Below, one piece after another: positions 19,122 to 29,361 of a stretch of 64,000 bases of DNA. The position numbers and the translations under genes are program-made. The DNA comes from Rhizobiaceae bacterium (GTDB lineage Bacteria > Pseudomonadota > Alphaproteobacteria > Rhizobiales > Rhizobiaceae). The stretch's first letter is position 1. Each line of letters starts with the position of its first letter. The notes beneath the pieces are model-generated. The model was given only the letters and a program-made list of their open reading frames with translations. It made no database searches and had not been told where the DNA came from. The DNA lies in NCBI GenBank assembly GCA_017643025.1, contig JAEPOG010000005.1:496001-560000 (forward strand), in the 5' to 3' direction.

Positions 19122-20125
19122 CAGCCGCCGTCCGCGATTGCGACCCTGGTCCCTTCCTCCATCTCCTCGGGGAAGGGTGATACGATCTGCGCTGTCTCGT
19201 CGATACCGGAGAGGATTTCGGTTCTCTCGGTGCCGCGAATGCCGGTCTCGACCTCCCGGCGTACCAGCAGCTCGCTTTCGACCGTGAAGACAGCGCCGCC
19301 GCTGACGGCCACCGACGGCACCAGCAACGCGTTTTCGGAAACACGCGTAACGATGTTGACGTCGACGGACATGCCGATCCTGAGCGGCGTGTCGCCTGGC
19401 AACGAAAGCCGTACGCGGTAAGTCTTGGTCACCGGATCGCCCTTTGGCGTGATGCTCTCGACCTCGGCCGACAGCTCGCGCCCGGGGAAGGCGTCGGAGC
19501 GCAGCAGCGCCTGCTGGCTGGTATCGACGCTCGGAATGTCTTCTTCGTTGACTTCGGCGACCACGATCAGCGGTGAAGGCCGTCCCACCCAGAACAGCAC
19601 CACGCCCGGCTCGCCGATCTCGCCAACCTCGGCGTCCTGGCGCAGCACAACGCCGTCGTCGGGCGCCGAGATCACGTAGTTGGCGAGCCTGGCTTCCTGG
19701 CCGGCGACAAGGGCTTCGATCTGGGTGAGGGCGCTTTGCGCCCGGTCGAGTTCGTTCTGATTAACGACATTGCGCTCGACAAGCAGTGCTATCCGGTCGC
19801 GTTCGGCCAGAGCCAGTTCCTGCCGCGCCTTCAGTTCGGCAAGCGCGGCTCGCGCTTCCGTGTCGTCCAGCTTCGCCAACTCGTCGCCTTCGCTGACGGG
19901 CTCGCCCTCGCAGTTGCAGACCCAGGTGATGCGCTCGCGCACCAGCGCGGTGACCTTTGCCCATGTCCTCGGTTCGATCACGCCGGCGGCATAGACGATC
20001 TCGGCGGCGTCGCCGCGTGTCGGCGTGACCACCGACACCTCGGCCGGCCGGGTGAAGTACCAGTAGCCACCAGCCGCGATGGCGGCCGCCGCCACGAGCA
20101 GGATCAGGATTCGCAAAGCTCTCAC
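19121..20125 (-). CDS. HlyD/MacA-type periplasmic adaptor protein
   Basis: A 334-residue membrane-fusion protein. One N-terminal membrane anchor lies at about residues 5-25, followed by a lipoyl-like half (GEPVSEGDELAKLDDTEARAAL), a coiled-coil hairpin (about 90-145), the second lipoyl half (VISAPDDGVVLRQDAEVGE) and beta-barrel domains. It links the inner-membrane FtsX-type permease to an outer-membrane channel not seen in the window. It is first in a three-gene operon and is divergent from a TetR regulator. An unusual CNC motif (WVCNCEGEPV) sits in the first lipoyl half. Confidence 0.88.
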   Translation of the reverse strand: MRALRILILLVAAAAIAAGGYWYFTRPAEVSVVTPTRGDAAEIVYAAGVIEPRTWAKVTALVRERITWVCNCEGEPVSEGDELAKLDDTEARAALAELKARQELALAERDRIALLVERNVVNQNELDRAQSALTQIEALVAGQEARLANYVISAPDDGVVLRQDAEVGEIGEPGVVLFWVGRPSPLIVVAEVNEEDIPSVDTSQQALLRSDAFPGRELSAEVESITPKGDPVTKTYRVRLSLPGDTPLRIGMSVDVNIVTRVSENALLVPSVAVSGGAVFTVESELLVRREVETGIRGTERTEILSGIDETAQIVSPFPEEMEEGTRVAIADGG

Positions 20126-20160
20126 GGCCTTGTCTCCGATTGGGCTCTATTAAAATACGA

Positions 20161-20172
20161 TACAGTACTGTA
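20161..20172. promoter_or_regulatory. perfect 12-bp palindrome, candidate TetR operator
   Basis: TACAGTACTGTA is a perfect palindrome 36 nt upstream of the adaptor start and 41-86 nt upstream of the tetR start, within the shared divergent promoter region. The sequence around it is AT-rich, as expected of overlapping promoters. Position and symmetry fit autoregulation by the adjacent TetR protein and repression of the export operon. Confidence 0.6.
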
Positions 20173-20212
20173 AACTAATAAGCCAGTACCCTTTGCATCG
20201 ACCCATTTAGGG

Positions 20213-20887
20213 GTGCTCGCGAGGGTTTCCCTGATCTGGGTCAACGAGAGAGACGGATTGACGCGAACCAGCACTTCAAAAACCGCCGGCAGGCCACGGC
20301 GGCCCGAAACCGACGACGCCATCCTGTCGGCGGCGCTGTCGCTGTTCATCGAGGGCGGTCTCGCCGGAACCAGCTTCGAGAAGGTGGCCAAAGCGGCCGG
20401 CGTTACCCGCGCCACCATCTACCGCCGCTGGTCGTCGCGCGAGGCTTTGATCGCCCGTGCGCTAGGCAGGATGAAGGAGCGCGGCGAAGAGCCGCTCGGT
20501 CGGTGGCAGGAGATGCCGCTTGAGGCGCTGGTCGGCGCCATGATCGAATACGGACCGAAAGCCTGGGTCGAGAACGACGCGCGCCGCCTGCTGGCGCGCA
20601 TCGCCGGCTCCGTGCCCGACGCGCCGGAGCTGGTCGAGACGTTCTGGCAGGTCTATGCCGAACCGCGCCGCGCCGCATTCGCGGTCATCGTCGACAAGGC
20701 GCGGGAAGAGGGGGTGTTGCCGCTCGACACCGATGCCGAGCTGTTCCAGGAAATGCTCGGCGGCGCCGTCATGTATCGCCTGCTGCTCATCCCGGGCGAC
20801 AACGGCGAGGCGGAAATGCGTGATTACATGGTCCGGCTGCTGCGCCAGCTGGGTCTCGGGCGCGTCGTCTCGAAGCTGGGCTATTAG
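20213..20887 (+). CDS. TetR/AcrR family transcriptional regulator
   Basis: A 224-residue regulator with an N-terminal helix-turn-helix at about residues 32-78 (ILSAALSLFIEGGLAGTSFE then VAKAAGVTRATIYRRWSSRE) and a ligand-binding C-terminal domain. It is divergent from the HlyD-FtsX-ATPase operon and probably represses it until a small inducer binds. The GTG at 20213 is the furthest start; a TTG at 20258 preceded by GAGAGA would remove 15 non-conserved residues and may be the true start. The gene ends 22 nt from the stop of the LuxR gene, which converges on it. Confidence 0.9.
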   Translation: MLARVSLIWVNERDGLTRTSTSKTAGRPRRPETDDAILSAALSLFIEGGLAGTSFEKVAKAAGVTRATIYRRWSSREALIARALGRMKERGEEPLGRWQEMPLEALVGAMIEYGPKAWVENDARRLLARIAGSVPDAPELVETFWQVYAEPRRAAFAVIVDKAREEGVLPLDTDAELFQEMLGGAVMYRLLLIPGDNGEAEMRDYMVRLLRQLGLGRVVSKLGY

Positions 20888-20908
20888 TTTTCGCCGGCGC
20901 TCCGCTGC

Positions 20909-21670
20909 TCAGCTGCTGATGATGCCCGCCTGAAGCGCGGCGACCACGGCGCGGGAGCGGCTCGTCACGTCGAGCTTGCGGTAGACGTTCTTCAGGTGGA
21001 AATGGACGGTGTTTTCGGAGATTCCAAGAATTTCTCCGATTTCCCTGTTGCTCTTGCCCCGCGCCGCCCAGTGCAGGCAGTCGATCTCGCGCGGTGTGAT
21101 CTCGGGTGCGCCCTTCCCGTTCGCTGGCACGGCCGTGAATATCCTGGGCTGTGCGCCCTGCGTCACGTCCAGCGCATCCATCAAATAGGATGCGAGGAGA
21201 TGAATCTCATGCCGTGTGGACATGAACATCTCCTCGGTTTCCGGTCCCCGGCCGCGTAGATAGACGGTTACGCCCTTGTTGACGGTTACGGTCGACAGCG
21301 GCACGAGCCATGCATGGCGCACGCCGAAAAGCTTGAGCGTCAGTTTCTGCCACCTGACCGAGCCGTTGGGCGGACAGCGGGCAAGAAAGGCGACATAGTC
21401 ATAGGGCACCTTGCCGCGCGCCGTCTCCTCGATGGTCGGGCACATCTGCATCCAGCCCTTGCGGACATAGTCGGTGATCACCTGCCGGTCGTAGTCGCAA
21501 ACGGCGAAATTGCCGGATTGGCCGACATTGTTGATCGTGTCGGCGGCGAAGGAATAGGCGTCGAAGCCGTGATAGCCGATCTCGCGGATGGTCGCCGAGA
21601 ACAGCTTGACGATCTCCTCGGTCGTCGCGCATGCCGCCAGCGCGGTTATGAAGCGTTCGACCCTCTCCAT
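20909..21670 (-). CDS. LuxR-family regulator (solo, autoinducer-binding type)
   Basis: A 253-residue protein with an N-terminal autoinducer-binding-like domain (about residues 10-170) and a C-terminal LuxR helix-turn-helix (about 190-248) reading EITPREIDCLHWAARGKSNR then EIGEILGISENTVHFHLKNV. No luxI-type synthase is in the window, so it is a solo. In the ligand pocket the segment RKGWMQMCPTIEE aligns with the usual Y-x-x-x-D-P region but has Cys where Asp normally contacts the acyl-homoserine lactone, so the ligand may differ or be lost. The autotransporter gene lies 63 nt upstream on the same strand. Confidence 0.85.
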   Translation of the reverse strand: MERVERFITALAACATTEEIVKLFSATIREIGYHGFDAYSFAADTINNVGQSGNFAVCDYDRQVITDYVRKGWMQMCPTIEETARGKVPYDYVAFLARCPPNGSVRWQKLTLKLFGVRHAWLVPLSTVTVNKGVTVYLRGRGPETEEMFMSTRHEIHLLASYLMDALDVTQGAQPRIFTAVPANGKGAPEITPREIDCLHWAARGKSNREIGEILGISENTVHFHLKNVYRKLDVTSRSRAVVAALQAGIISS

Positions 21671-21733
21671 GTGCGAAGATTAGGGCGTTTCGGCGCGAAC
21701 GCCAAAAACTGCAGGCGTGGCATTGGGCATCGT

Positions 21734-23746
21734 TCAACGCCCTCCTACCGGTACCCTCAGATTGGCCGAGATCGACACCGCTTGGTGGGTTCCGCCGACG
21801 CCGGCATAGGCGGCGTTGATGTTTGCCGCAGCCCCTCCAGCGAAGGCAAACCCGAGGCCGGTGCGCACCGTCACGCCGAACGTGTCTGACGATACCGCCG
21901 TTCCGCCTGTACCGATCAACGGATCGAACTTGCCGAGGTTGGCGAACAGGTCGATTCCGAATTCCGGCCTTACCGTCACGGCGCCGTCACCCAAAACGTA
22001 GCGCTGCCGCGGCCTGAAGGTCGGGCCCAGGGTGAGCGTGGTTTGCGTCGAGTTGGCTGCTGCCACGACCGTCCCGTCCGATGCCGTGAAGGCGTCACGC
22101 TGTATGTTGATGAGTGAGAGGCCGAGCGCCGGCGTCACTTGCCATGCTCCGATGTTGAATGTCCGCGACAGCCTCGCTTGGCCCGCCCATGAGTGGCCCG
22201 TGGCGACGCCGGTCGCACCGCCCGCGAAGGTGGCATTGGCCGTCACGCCCGAATAGGCGACGATCGCTTCGAACAGCAGCCTCTGCGCCATCTGCGCCTG
22301 TGCGAACGCGGCAACCGACCACGCGTCGGCACTGCCATTGCCGGTTCCGCCGAAAAGGTTGGCATGGGCGTAGCGCGCCGCGATGCCGGCGTTCAGCCAG
22401 CGCAGGATGCGATAGCTTGCCCCGCCCGCCACTGCCACCGTCGTGCCGCGGTGCAGGAGACCGGTCGGGTCGATGTGGAAGGTGACGTTTCCCTTGAGCC
22501 ACATGTTGAAGCGCGGATTGCCCAGAAGTCCGCCGGGCAGGGCGCGCGCCCCGAATGCCCGCTCGATCCGCTGCCGGCTCCGGTTCAGATCATAGGCGAA
22601 GGCGAGACCGTTGTCGGAAGCCGCGAGTTCGACCGGCGATCCCGGCTGGTAGCCCAGCGCACCGAAGCTGCCATAGACCGGGCCGTTGATCAGCTGGTCG
22701 AGCGCCTTCTGCGCTCGATCGGCCCGCGCCGGCTCCGCCGAAGCGAATGAAAGGTCCAACTCCTGACCGTTGGCGAGCGCGCAGTCGACATAGGCAGCGT
22801 GTGCGGCATTGAATTCTGCTTCCAGCACGCGAATGTGCTCGCGCCTGCGCTCCTGTTCTGCCGCCAGCCCGAGAATCCTGACCTGGTCTTCCTGACTCAG
22901 CGTGTTGAAGTGCTGCAAGCCGAAGGCGATGACTTCGTCGCTCCCGACATCCCTGTCTTCCTGGACGACGCCGAGCCAGAGCGCCAGGGCTGCTTCCCTG
23001 TTCACCTTTGCGGCGCCGCATGGATCGGGAGGAACGACAGCCGATGCGGCCGGGTCGTCGCCGACGCACAGCAACAGAAACTGCTCCTGCACACCCAGCA
23101 ACCCGAGTTCCGGGCTGTCGGGGTCGATGGATTCGAGTACCGCCATCCGGGCGCGGACCTGACGGAGAACCTCCGCTTCCCGCCCTGTGCAATCGCCCAG
23201 TTGCGGCACGCCAAGGCCGCCGAACAGGTCGGGGTCGTGAATGACGGCCTGGAAGAGGCTGTCCATCAATCCGCCCAACTCGTCGCCGCCGCCTCCGGCA
23301 CCCGGCGTAGTCGCACCTGAACACAGAACGTCGATCGTCAGCGTTTCGGTGTCCTGCACCACGCCTTCGTAGCGTATCGTTCCCGTCACCGAGCCGCTGC
23401 CGGCGGAAGCCGTGAAGGTCAGGCTCCGCATCACCGCGGTGCCGCCGCCCAGATTGTCCACGGTCTGGGTTTGCCCGCCGAACGATACCCTCAGTAGCGA
23501 ATTGGCGGGCACGGTGACGTTAAATGTCACCGTCCTGCCTGCGTCCACCGTGAAGGTCGTGCCGCCATCGTGGAACGCGCCGAACGGATTGGCGCCCGCC
23601 GCGGGGCCTGTGAACGTGAAGGTGCCGCCGTTGAGCGCGGCGCAATCGTCGGCCTGTGCCGCTCCGGCAAGGACAAGCACGAAAACGATGGCGTGCACGA
23701 ACCCGGCGATGAGCCGCCGCGCGGCAGGCAATCCCGATCGACACAT
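21734..23746 (-). CDS. autotransporter-type outer membrane beta-barrel protein
   Basis: A 670-residue exported protein. A long signal peptide (about residues 1-32, arginine-rich then FVHAIVFVLVLAGAAQA) precedes a passenger containing a beta-sandwich-like segment (about 35-140) and a Cys-containing helical region (about 150-350). The last 270 residues form an autotransporter beta-barrel with alternating strands such as GNVTFHIDP, AAFAQAQMAQRLLFEAIVAY and VTPALGLSLINIQRDAF. The start at 23746 has GGGGG upstream. It ends in Arg rather than the usual aromatic residue. The passenger matches no known adhesin or enzyme. Confidence 0.75.
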   Translation of the reverse strand: MCRSGLPAARRLIAGFVHAIVFVLVLAGAAQADDCAALNGGTFTFTGPAAGANPFGAFHDGGTTFTVDAGRTVTFNVTVPANSLLRVSFGGQTQTVDNLGGGTAVMRSLTFTASAGSGSVTGTIRYEGVVQDTETLTIDVLCSGATTPGAGGGGDELGGLMDSLFQAVIHDPDLFGGLGVPQLGDCTGREAEVLRQVRARMAVLESIDPDSPELGLLGVQEQFLLLCVGDDPAASAVVPPDPCGAAKVNREAALALWLGVVQEDRDVGSDEVIAFGLQHFNTLSQEDQVRILGLAAEQERRREHIRVLEAEFNAAHAAYVDCALANGQELDLSFASAEPARADRAQKALDQLINGPVYGSFGALGYQPGSPVELAASDNGLAFAYDLNRSRQRIERAFGARALPGGLLGNPRFNMWLKGNVTFHIDPTGLLHRGTTVAVAGGASYRILRWLNAGIAARYAHANLFGGTGNGSADAWSVAAFAQAQMAQRLLFEAIVAYSGVTANATFAGGATGVATGHSWAGQARLSRTFNIGAWQVTPALGLSLINIQRDAFTASDGTVVAAANSTQTTLTLGPTFRPRQRYVLGDGAVTVRPEFGIDLFANLGKFDPLIGTGGTAVSSDTFGVTVRTGLGFAFAGGAAANINAAYAGVGGTHQAVSISANLRVPVGGR

Positions 23747-23890
23747 GATACCCCCACAATCGGGACGCCCGGCCCCGGCCAAAGTTTAAGCACCGTTAAC
23801 CTCGGGCAAACCTCGCGTGGGGAGGGCGAAGCCACCACTACCAGAACGGGTAGGGTGGGAGATCGGAGTTGTTCGGACCTGCAGGCGCTC

Positions 23891-24439
23891 TTAGCGGGGG
23901 CGGGCGGGGTTGCCGGCAACCGTGGTATCGGCCGGCACGTCGCGCGTCACGACGGCACCGGCGCCGACAATCGCCCGGTCGCCGATGGTAACGCCGGCCA
24001 GAACGATCGCGCCGCCGCCGAGCCAGACGTCGCGCCCGATCGTCACCGGTTTTGCAATCTCCAGCCCCTTGGAGCGCAGCGCCGCATCCTTGTGGTGCTC
24101 GGCGCAGTAGATATGGACGCCCGGACCGAACATCGTGCCGTCGCCGATCCTCACCGGCGCCGTGTCGAGCACCACGCAGCCGGCATTGAAGTAGACGCCT
24201 TGGCCGATATGGAGGTTCATGCCGTAGGCGCAATGAAACGGCGCCTCGATCATGACGTCGTCGGCGACGTCGGCGAACAGCGCCTTGAGAGCAGGGGCGA
24301 TTGCCCCTCGTTCGGCAGGCGGCATTGTGTTGTGCAGGTGCACTGCGACGCGTGCTTTGTCGCGCAGCGCCTCCAGCTCAGGATCGAGGCAGCTGTACCA
24401 TTCGCCCGCCGACATTTTCTGCCGCTCGCTGGCGCTCAA
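23891..24439 (-). CDS. sugar O-acetyltransferase (maltose/NodL type)
   Basis: A 182-residue acetyl-CoA-dependent transferase with the left-handed beta-helix fold. The N-terminal cap [19 protein letters not shown] is the Mac domain, and hexapeptide repeats fill the rest, including [21 protein letters not shown] (shown in part), the catalytic His in IYCAEHHKD, and [19 protein letters not shown] at 24439 preceded by GGGAGAG fits the start of family homology better than the ATG at 24415, which would cut into the Mac domain. The acceptor sugar is unknown; the nodulation enzyme NodL belongs to this family but no nod genes are nearby. Confidence 0.82.
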   Translation of the reverse strand: MSASERQKMSAGEWYSCLDPELEALRDKARVAVHLHNTMPPAERGAIAPALKALFADVADDVMIEAPFHCAYGMNLHIGQGVYFNAGCVVLDTAPVRIGDGTMFGPGVHIYCAEHHKDAALRSKGLEIAKPVTIGRDVWLGGGAIVLAGVTIGDRAIVGAGAVVTRDVPADTTVAGNPARPR

Positions 24440-24643
24440 CCGACTCTCCCGTTGCCCGTTTCCTGGAGGCGTCAGGCTGCCCCAGCCACGCCGCACTCGC
24501 AAGCGCCGCCCCGGCCTTCATGCACGGTCCGGATCGCCGCGCGCGGCTTGCCTTGACAAACCGCCCCTTGCATGCGCTTTTCGCGCCGATTTTCGGGCGC
24601 TTTGCGACGCCCTCCCAAACCTCATGAATCCGGACGGAATTCC

Positions 24644-26434
<1,791 letters not shown>

Positions 26435-26479
26435 GCGTCTTCAGGCAGACATTGCTTGACCGGTTTCGGACGTCTTGAT

Positions 26480-26495
26480 AGTTAACCAATCGGTT
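26480..26495. promoter_or_regulatory. inverted repeat upstream of DUF899 gene
   Basis: The sequence AGTTAACCAATCGGTT contains AACC and GGTT arms around AATC, resembling TetR-type half-sites. It lies 19-34 nt before the DUF899 start. No regulator gene is adjacent, so the assignment is tentative. Confidence 0.3.
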
Positions 26496-26513
26496 CATTT
26501 TTGGGAGGTCGAC

Positions 26514-27221
26514 ATGCCTGTTTCGCCCCGGACTGCCTCGCGCCGCGAATGGTTCGCCCAGCGGCTCGATCTGCTTGCGAAGGAAAAAGAATTCACCCGC
26601 GCCCGCGACGCGCTCGCCGCCGCCCGTCGCCAATTGCCCTGGGTGAAGGTCGAGAAGGACTATGTCTTCGACGCGCCGGAAGGGAAGGTCTCGCTGCCGG
26701 ACCTCTTCGCCGGCCGCTCGCAGCTCGTCATCTACCATTTCATGTTCCACCCCGACTGGCAGGCGGGCTGCAAGTCCTGCTCCTTCTGGTCGGAGAGTTT
26801 CGACGCCGTCGGTCCGCATCTCGCACAGCGCGATGTCTCGCTCGCCGCCGTCTCGCGCGCCCCGCTCGACAAGCTGATCGCCTTCCAGAAGCGCATGGGC
26901 TGGCATTTCCGCTGGGTGTCGTCGGCCGGCGGCGATTTCAATTTCGACTACCGCGTCTCGTTCGAGCCGGACGATCCGCGCCAGGCCGATTACAATTTCG
27001 GCACGGTCAAATTTCCAGGCCAGGAGGCGCCGGGCATCTCGGTCTTCGCGAGGGGCGATGACGGCGCGATCTATCACACCTACTCGGCCTATTCGCGTGG
27101 GCTGGACATGCTGAATCCGACCTACCAGCTGCTCGACATCGTGCCCAAGGGCCGCGACGAGGACGCGCTTTCATACCCGATGGAGTGGGTGCGCCTGCAC
27201 GACGAATATCCTGCGGCGTGA
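26514..27221 (+). CDS. DUF899 family thioredoxin-like protein
   Basis: A 235-residue protein of the DUF899 (AhpC/TSA-related) family. The family marks are EWFAQRLDLLAKEKEFTRARD at the start, LPWVKVEKDYVFD, YHFMFHPDWQAGCKSCSFW near residues 77-95 with a Cys-x-x-Cys pair, and a C-terminal YSAYSRGLDMLNPTYQLLD. The CxxC suggests a thiol redox role, though no substrate is known. The ATG at 26514 has GGGAGG five nt upstream. It follows aspS by 79 nt, and its own operator-like repeat suggests an independent promoter. Confidence 0.85.
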   Translation: MPVSPRTASRREWFAQRLDLLAKEKEFTRARDALAAARRQLPWVKVEKDYVFDAPEGKVSLPDLFAGRSQLVIYHFMFHPDWQAGCKSCSFWSESFDAVGPHLAQRDVSLAAVSRAPLDKLIAFQKRMGWHFRWVSSAGGDFNFDYRVSFEPDDPRQADYNFGTVKFPGQEAPGISVFARGDDGAIYHTYSAYSRGLDMLNPTYQLLDIVPKGRDEDALSYPMEWVRLHDEYPAA

Positions 27222-27333
27222 GGCGAAGGGGCGAAGGTGCCCCTCGTTTGATCACCCGGTCGAGCCGAGATCGGCCTTAGACAACGGCGGGCTCGGCCTT
27301 GCACGTCGTCACCCCTTCGGCGATGGTTCGCCC

Positions 27334-27972
27334 ATGGCGCCGCCTCGCATCCTGATCACCGGTTTCGGCCCGTTTCCGGGCGCACCGGAAAACCCGACCG
27401 CGAAGCTGGTCGAGGCAATGCGTGGCAATCCGGTACATCTTGATGGATTAGGCGACATCCGCACTGAAATCCTTGCTGTTGAATACGACACTGTGCCCAG
27501 TCGTCTGGCGGCTATCGGCGCAGAGTTCGCGCCCGACATCGCCATTCATTTTGGATTGAGCGCGCGGGCGGAGGGCTTCACGCTGGAGCGGCTGGCACGC
27601 AACGAGATCGCGGCCGACCGGCCGGACAATGCCGGCGGACAGCCCCGCGAAGCCTGCATCGTCGAGGGCGGGGTAGGGCAGCCGTCCACTTTGCCGCTGG
27701 AGGCGATAGCCTCGGCGCTCGGCAAGGCAGGCCTGCCGCATTCATGGTCCGAGGACGCGGGCGGCTACCTCTGCAACTACATTTTCTATCTGTCGCGCAG
27801 CCCGCATTTCACAGGTTTCGCACCGGCGATGAGCGGCTTCATCCATGTCCCGCCGCTCGACGGTCCCGGCGCGCCGGAGAACGCAATGCCGATCGGCGAT
27901 CTCGTCGCCGGCGCGAAGGTCATCGTCAGAACATGCGCTGAGGAATGGAAGCGGGCGAGGCTCGCCGCCTAG
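27334..27972 (+). CDS. pcp: pyroglutamyl-peptidase I
   Basis: A 212-residue cysteine peptidase (family C15) that removes N-terminal pyroglutamate from peptides in the cytoplasm. It opens ILITGFGPFPGAPENPTAKL, the family N-terminus, and shows the catalytic triad context: Glu in GFTLERLARNE, Cys in AGGYLCNYIFYLS near residue 148 and His in MSGFIHVPPL near 171. Its end is 1 nt from the stop of the convergent exported protein gene. Confidence 0.92.
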   Translation: MAPPRILITGFGPFPGAPENPTAKLVEAMRGNPVHLDGLGDIRTEILAVEYDTVPSRLAAIGAEFAPDIAIHFGLSARAEGFTLERLARNEIAADRPDNAGGQPREACIVEGGVGQPSTLPLEAIASALGKAGLPHSWSEDAGGYLCNYIFYLSRSPHFTGFAPAMSGFIHVPPLDGPGAPENAMPIGDLVAGAKVIVRTCAEEWKRARLAA

Positions 27973-27973
27973 C

Positions 27974-29167
27974 CTACTCGTTTGCCTTGATCGTCACGCC
28001 GAGCTGCTGCGGCAGCGACTGAGGCGCGCTCATCGCGCCTGCCATGAGCAGCGCGAAGGGTATCGGCGCCGGCGGCTGCGCTGCCACCACAAGACTACCG
28101 GGCTGGTCGAGGAAGGCCGAGACGGCCGTGGTCGCCTGCATGGTCAACTCCTGGTTGCCGAGCTGCATCATCATGAAGGGCACCATGCCTTTTGCCTGGT
28201 TGGCGATGTCGCGCGCCCTCGCGCCCTGCTGCTGGGCGACGAATTCGAGCACCTTCTCCGTCAGCGTGTCGTCGTAGAAGTGGATGCGCGCCGAGTGGAA
28301 GGTGAGCTGCTGCATCAGCCCCAGCATGGCCAGCCCCGCGGCGGAATCGTCGCCGCCCGGATTGGCCATAAGCCTTGCCTGCGTCTCGCGCAGCGAGGCG
28401 ATGAACTCGGGTGTATAACCGCCGATTTCCAGGCTGATGCCTATCGTTCCGGCGTCCTCGACAGTGATGTCATAGCGCGACAGGTTCATGCGGCCTGACG
28501 CCGGGTGCCATTCGCCTTCGATCTCGAAATAGCCTGCGAGTTCCTCGAAACCCATCGCGGACGCCACGGCCCGCGCCTGCGCGTCCTCTGCCGCGGCGAG
28601 ATTGGCGGTGAAGCTTTCAGCCGCACCGGAAAAGCGCATCGGCTCGTCGCCCTCGGGCATCTCCACCTCGACATGGAGGTCCTCCATTCTGAAGACTTCC
28701 ATGCCCTTTGCGTTCACGGTCAGGTCGCCGAGCCGCGCGCCCTCGTAAAGCAGCATGCCGCCATACTCGTTCTCCACGCCTTCGGCCTCGATCGACACGC
28801 CGTGCATCTCGATATTGTTGAGATAGATCCAGTCGTCGCCGTCCTGCTGGCTGTAGGAGGGCACCAGCAGCGTGCCGATGCGCCAGCCGTCGCCTTCCTC
28901 GGTCACCTCGATCAGCTCCACCACCGGCAGCGTCACGGTCTCGTCGGCCACGCCGACCGTGACATTGCTGAGCGCGATCACCGGCCGCGACTGGAAATCG
29001 GTGTACTCCTCGATGCCGGCCCACTGCACGCTGGTGCCCTGTTCGGTCATCACGGCCTGGAAGCGGTCGAGGAAGGCGTCGATGTCCTGCGTCGCCGCCG
29101 GAACCGATAGGGCCAGCAACGCTGCGAATGCCGTCGAGACTGCGAAACTGGTGCCGGTGGTAGCCAT
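27974..29167 (-). CDS. conserved exported protein of unknown function
   Basis: A 397-residue protein with an N-terminal signal peptide (about residues 1-26, ending SVPAATQ) and no further membrane segment. The body alternates beta-rich stretches, such as YTDFQSRPVIALSNVTVGVA and FYDDTLTEKVLEFVAQQQGA. It contains repeated phrases describing layered strands (IYLNNIEMHGVSIEAEG) that suggest a beta-solenoid or AsmA-like shape. The start at 29167 has AGGGAA upstream; the frame to 29275 is not needed. It is divergent from parC. I do not recognise a named family, and no catalytic motif is evident. Confidence 0.6.
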   Translation of the reverse strand: MATTGTSFAVSTAFAALLALSVPAATQDIDAFLDRFQAVMTEQGTSVQWAGIEEYTDFQSRPVIALSNVTVGVADETVTLPVVELIEVTEEGDGWRIGTLLVPSYSQQDGDDWIYLNNIEMHGVSIEAEGVENEYGGMLLYEGARLGDLTVNAKGMEVFRMEDLHVEVEMPEGDEPMRFSGAAESFTANLAAAEDAQARAVASAMGFEELAGYFEIEGEWHPASGRMNLSRYDITVEDAGTIGISLEIGGYTPEFIASLRETQARLMANPGGDDSAAGLAMLGLMQQLTFHSARIHFYDDTLTEKVLEFVAQQQGARARDIANQAKGMVPFMMMQLGNQELTMQATTAVSAFLDQPGSLVVAAQPPAPIPFALLMAGAMSAPQSLPQQLGVTIKANE

Positions 29168-29361
29168 GGAGCGTTCCCTGATATGATTGTTGGTGCCGAG
29201 CTGTCCTGCGCGCCGAAAGCGACGGAATGGCGGCGGTTGCTCGGGACAATGCCTGCAAATCTTCCGCAAAGGCAAGCGGACCCCGCCAAAGCGGTGAACG
29301 CCGCGTTTCCCGCGCCCGCCCGCCTCTTGCCCCGAATCGCCCCCTCCGCTAACCGCATCGC

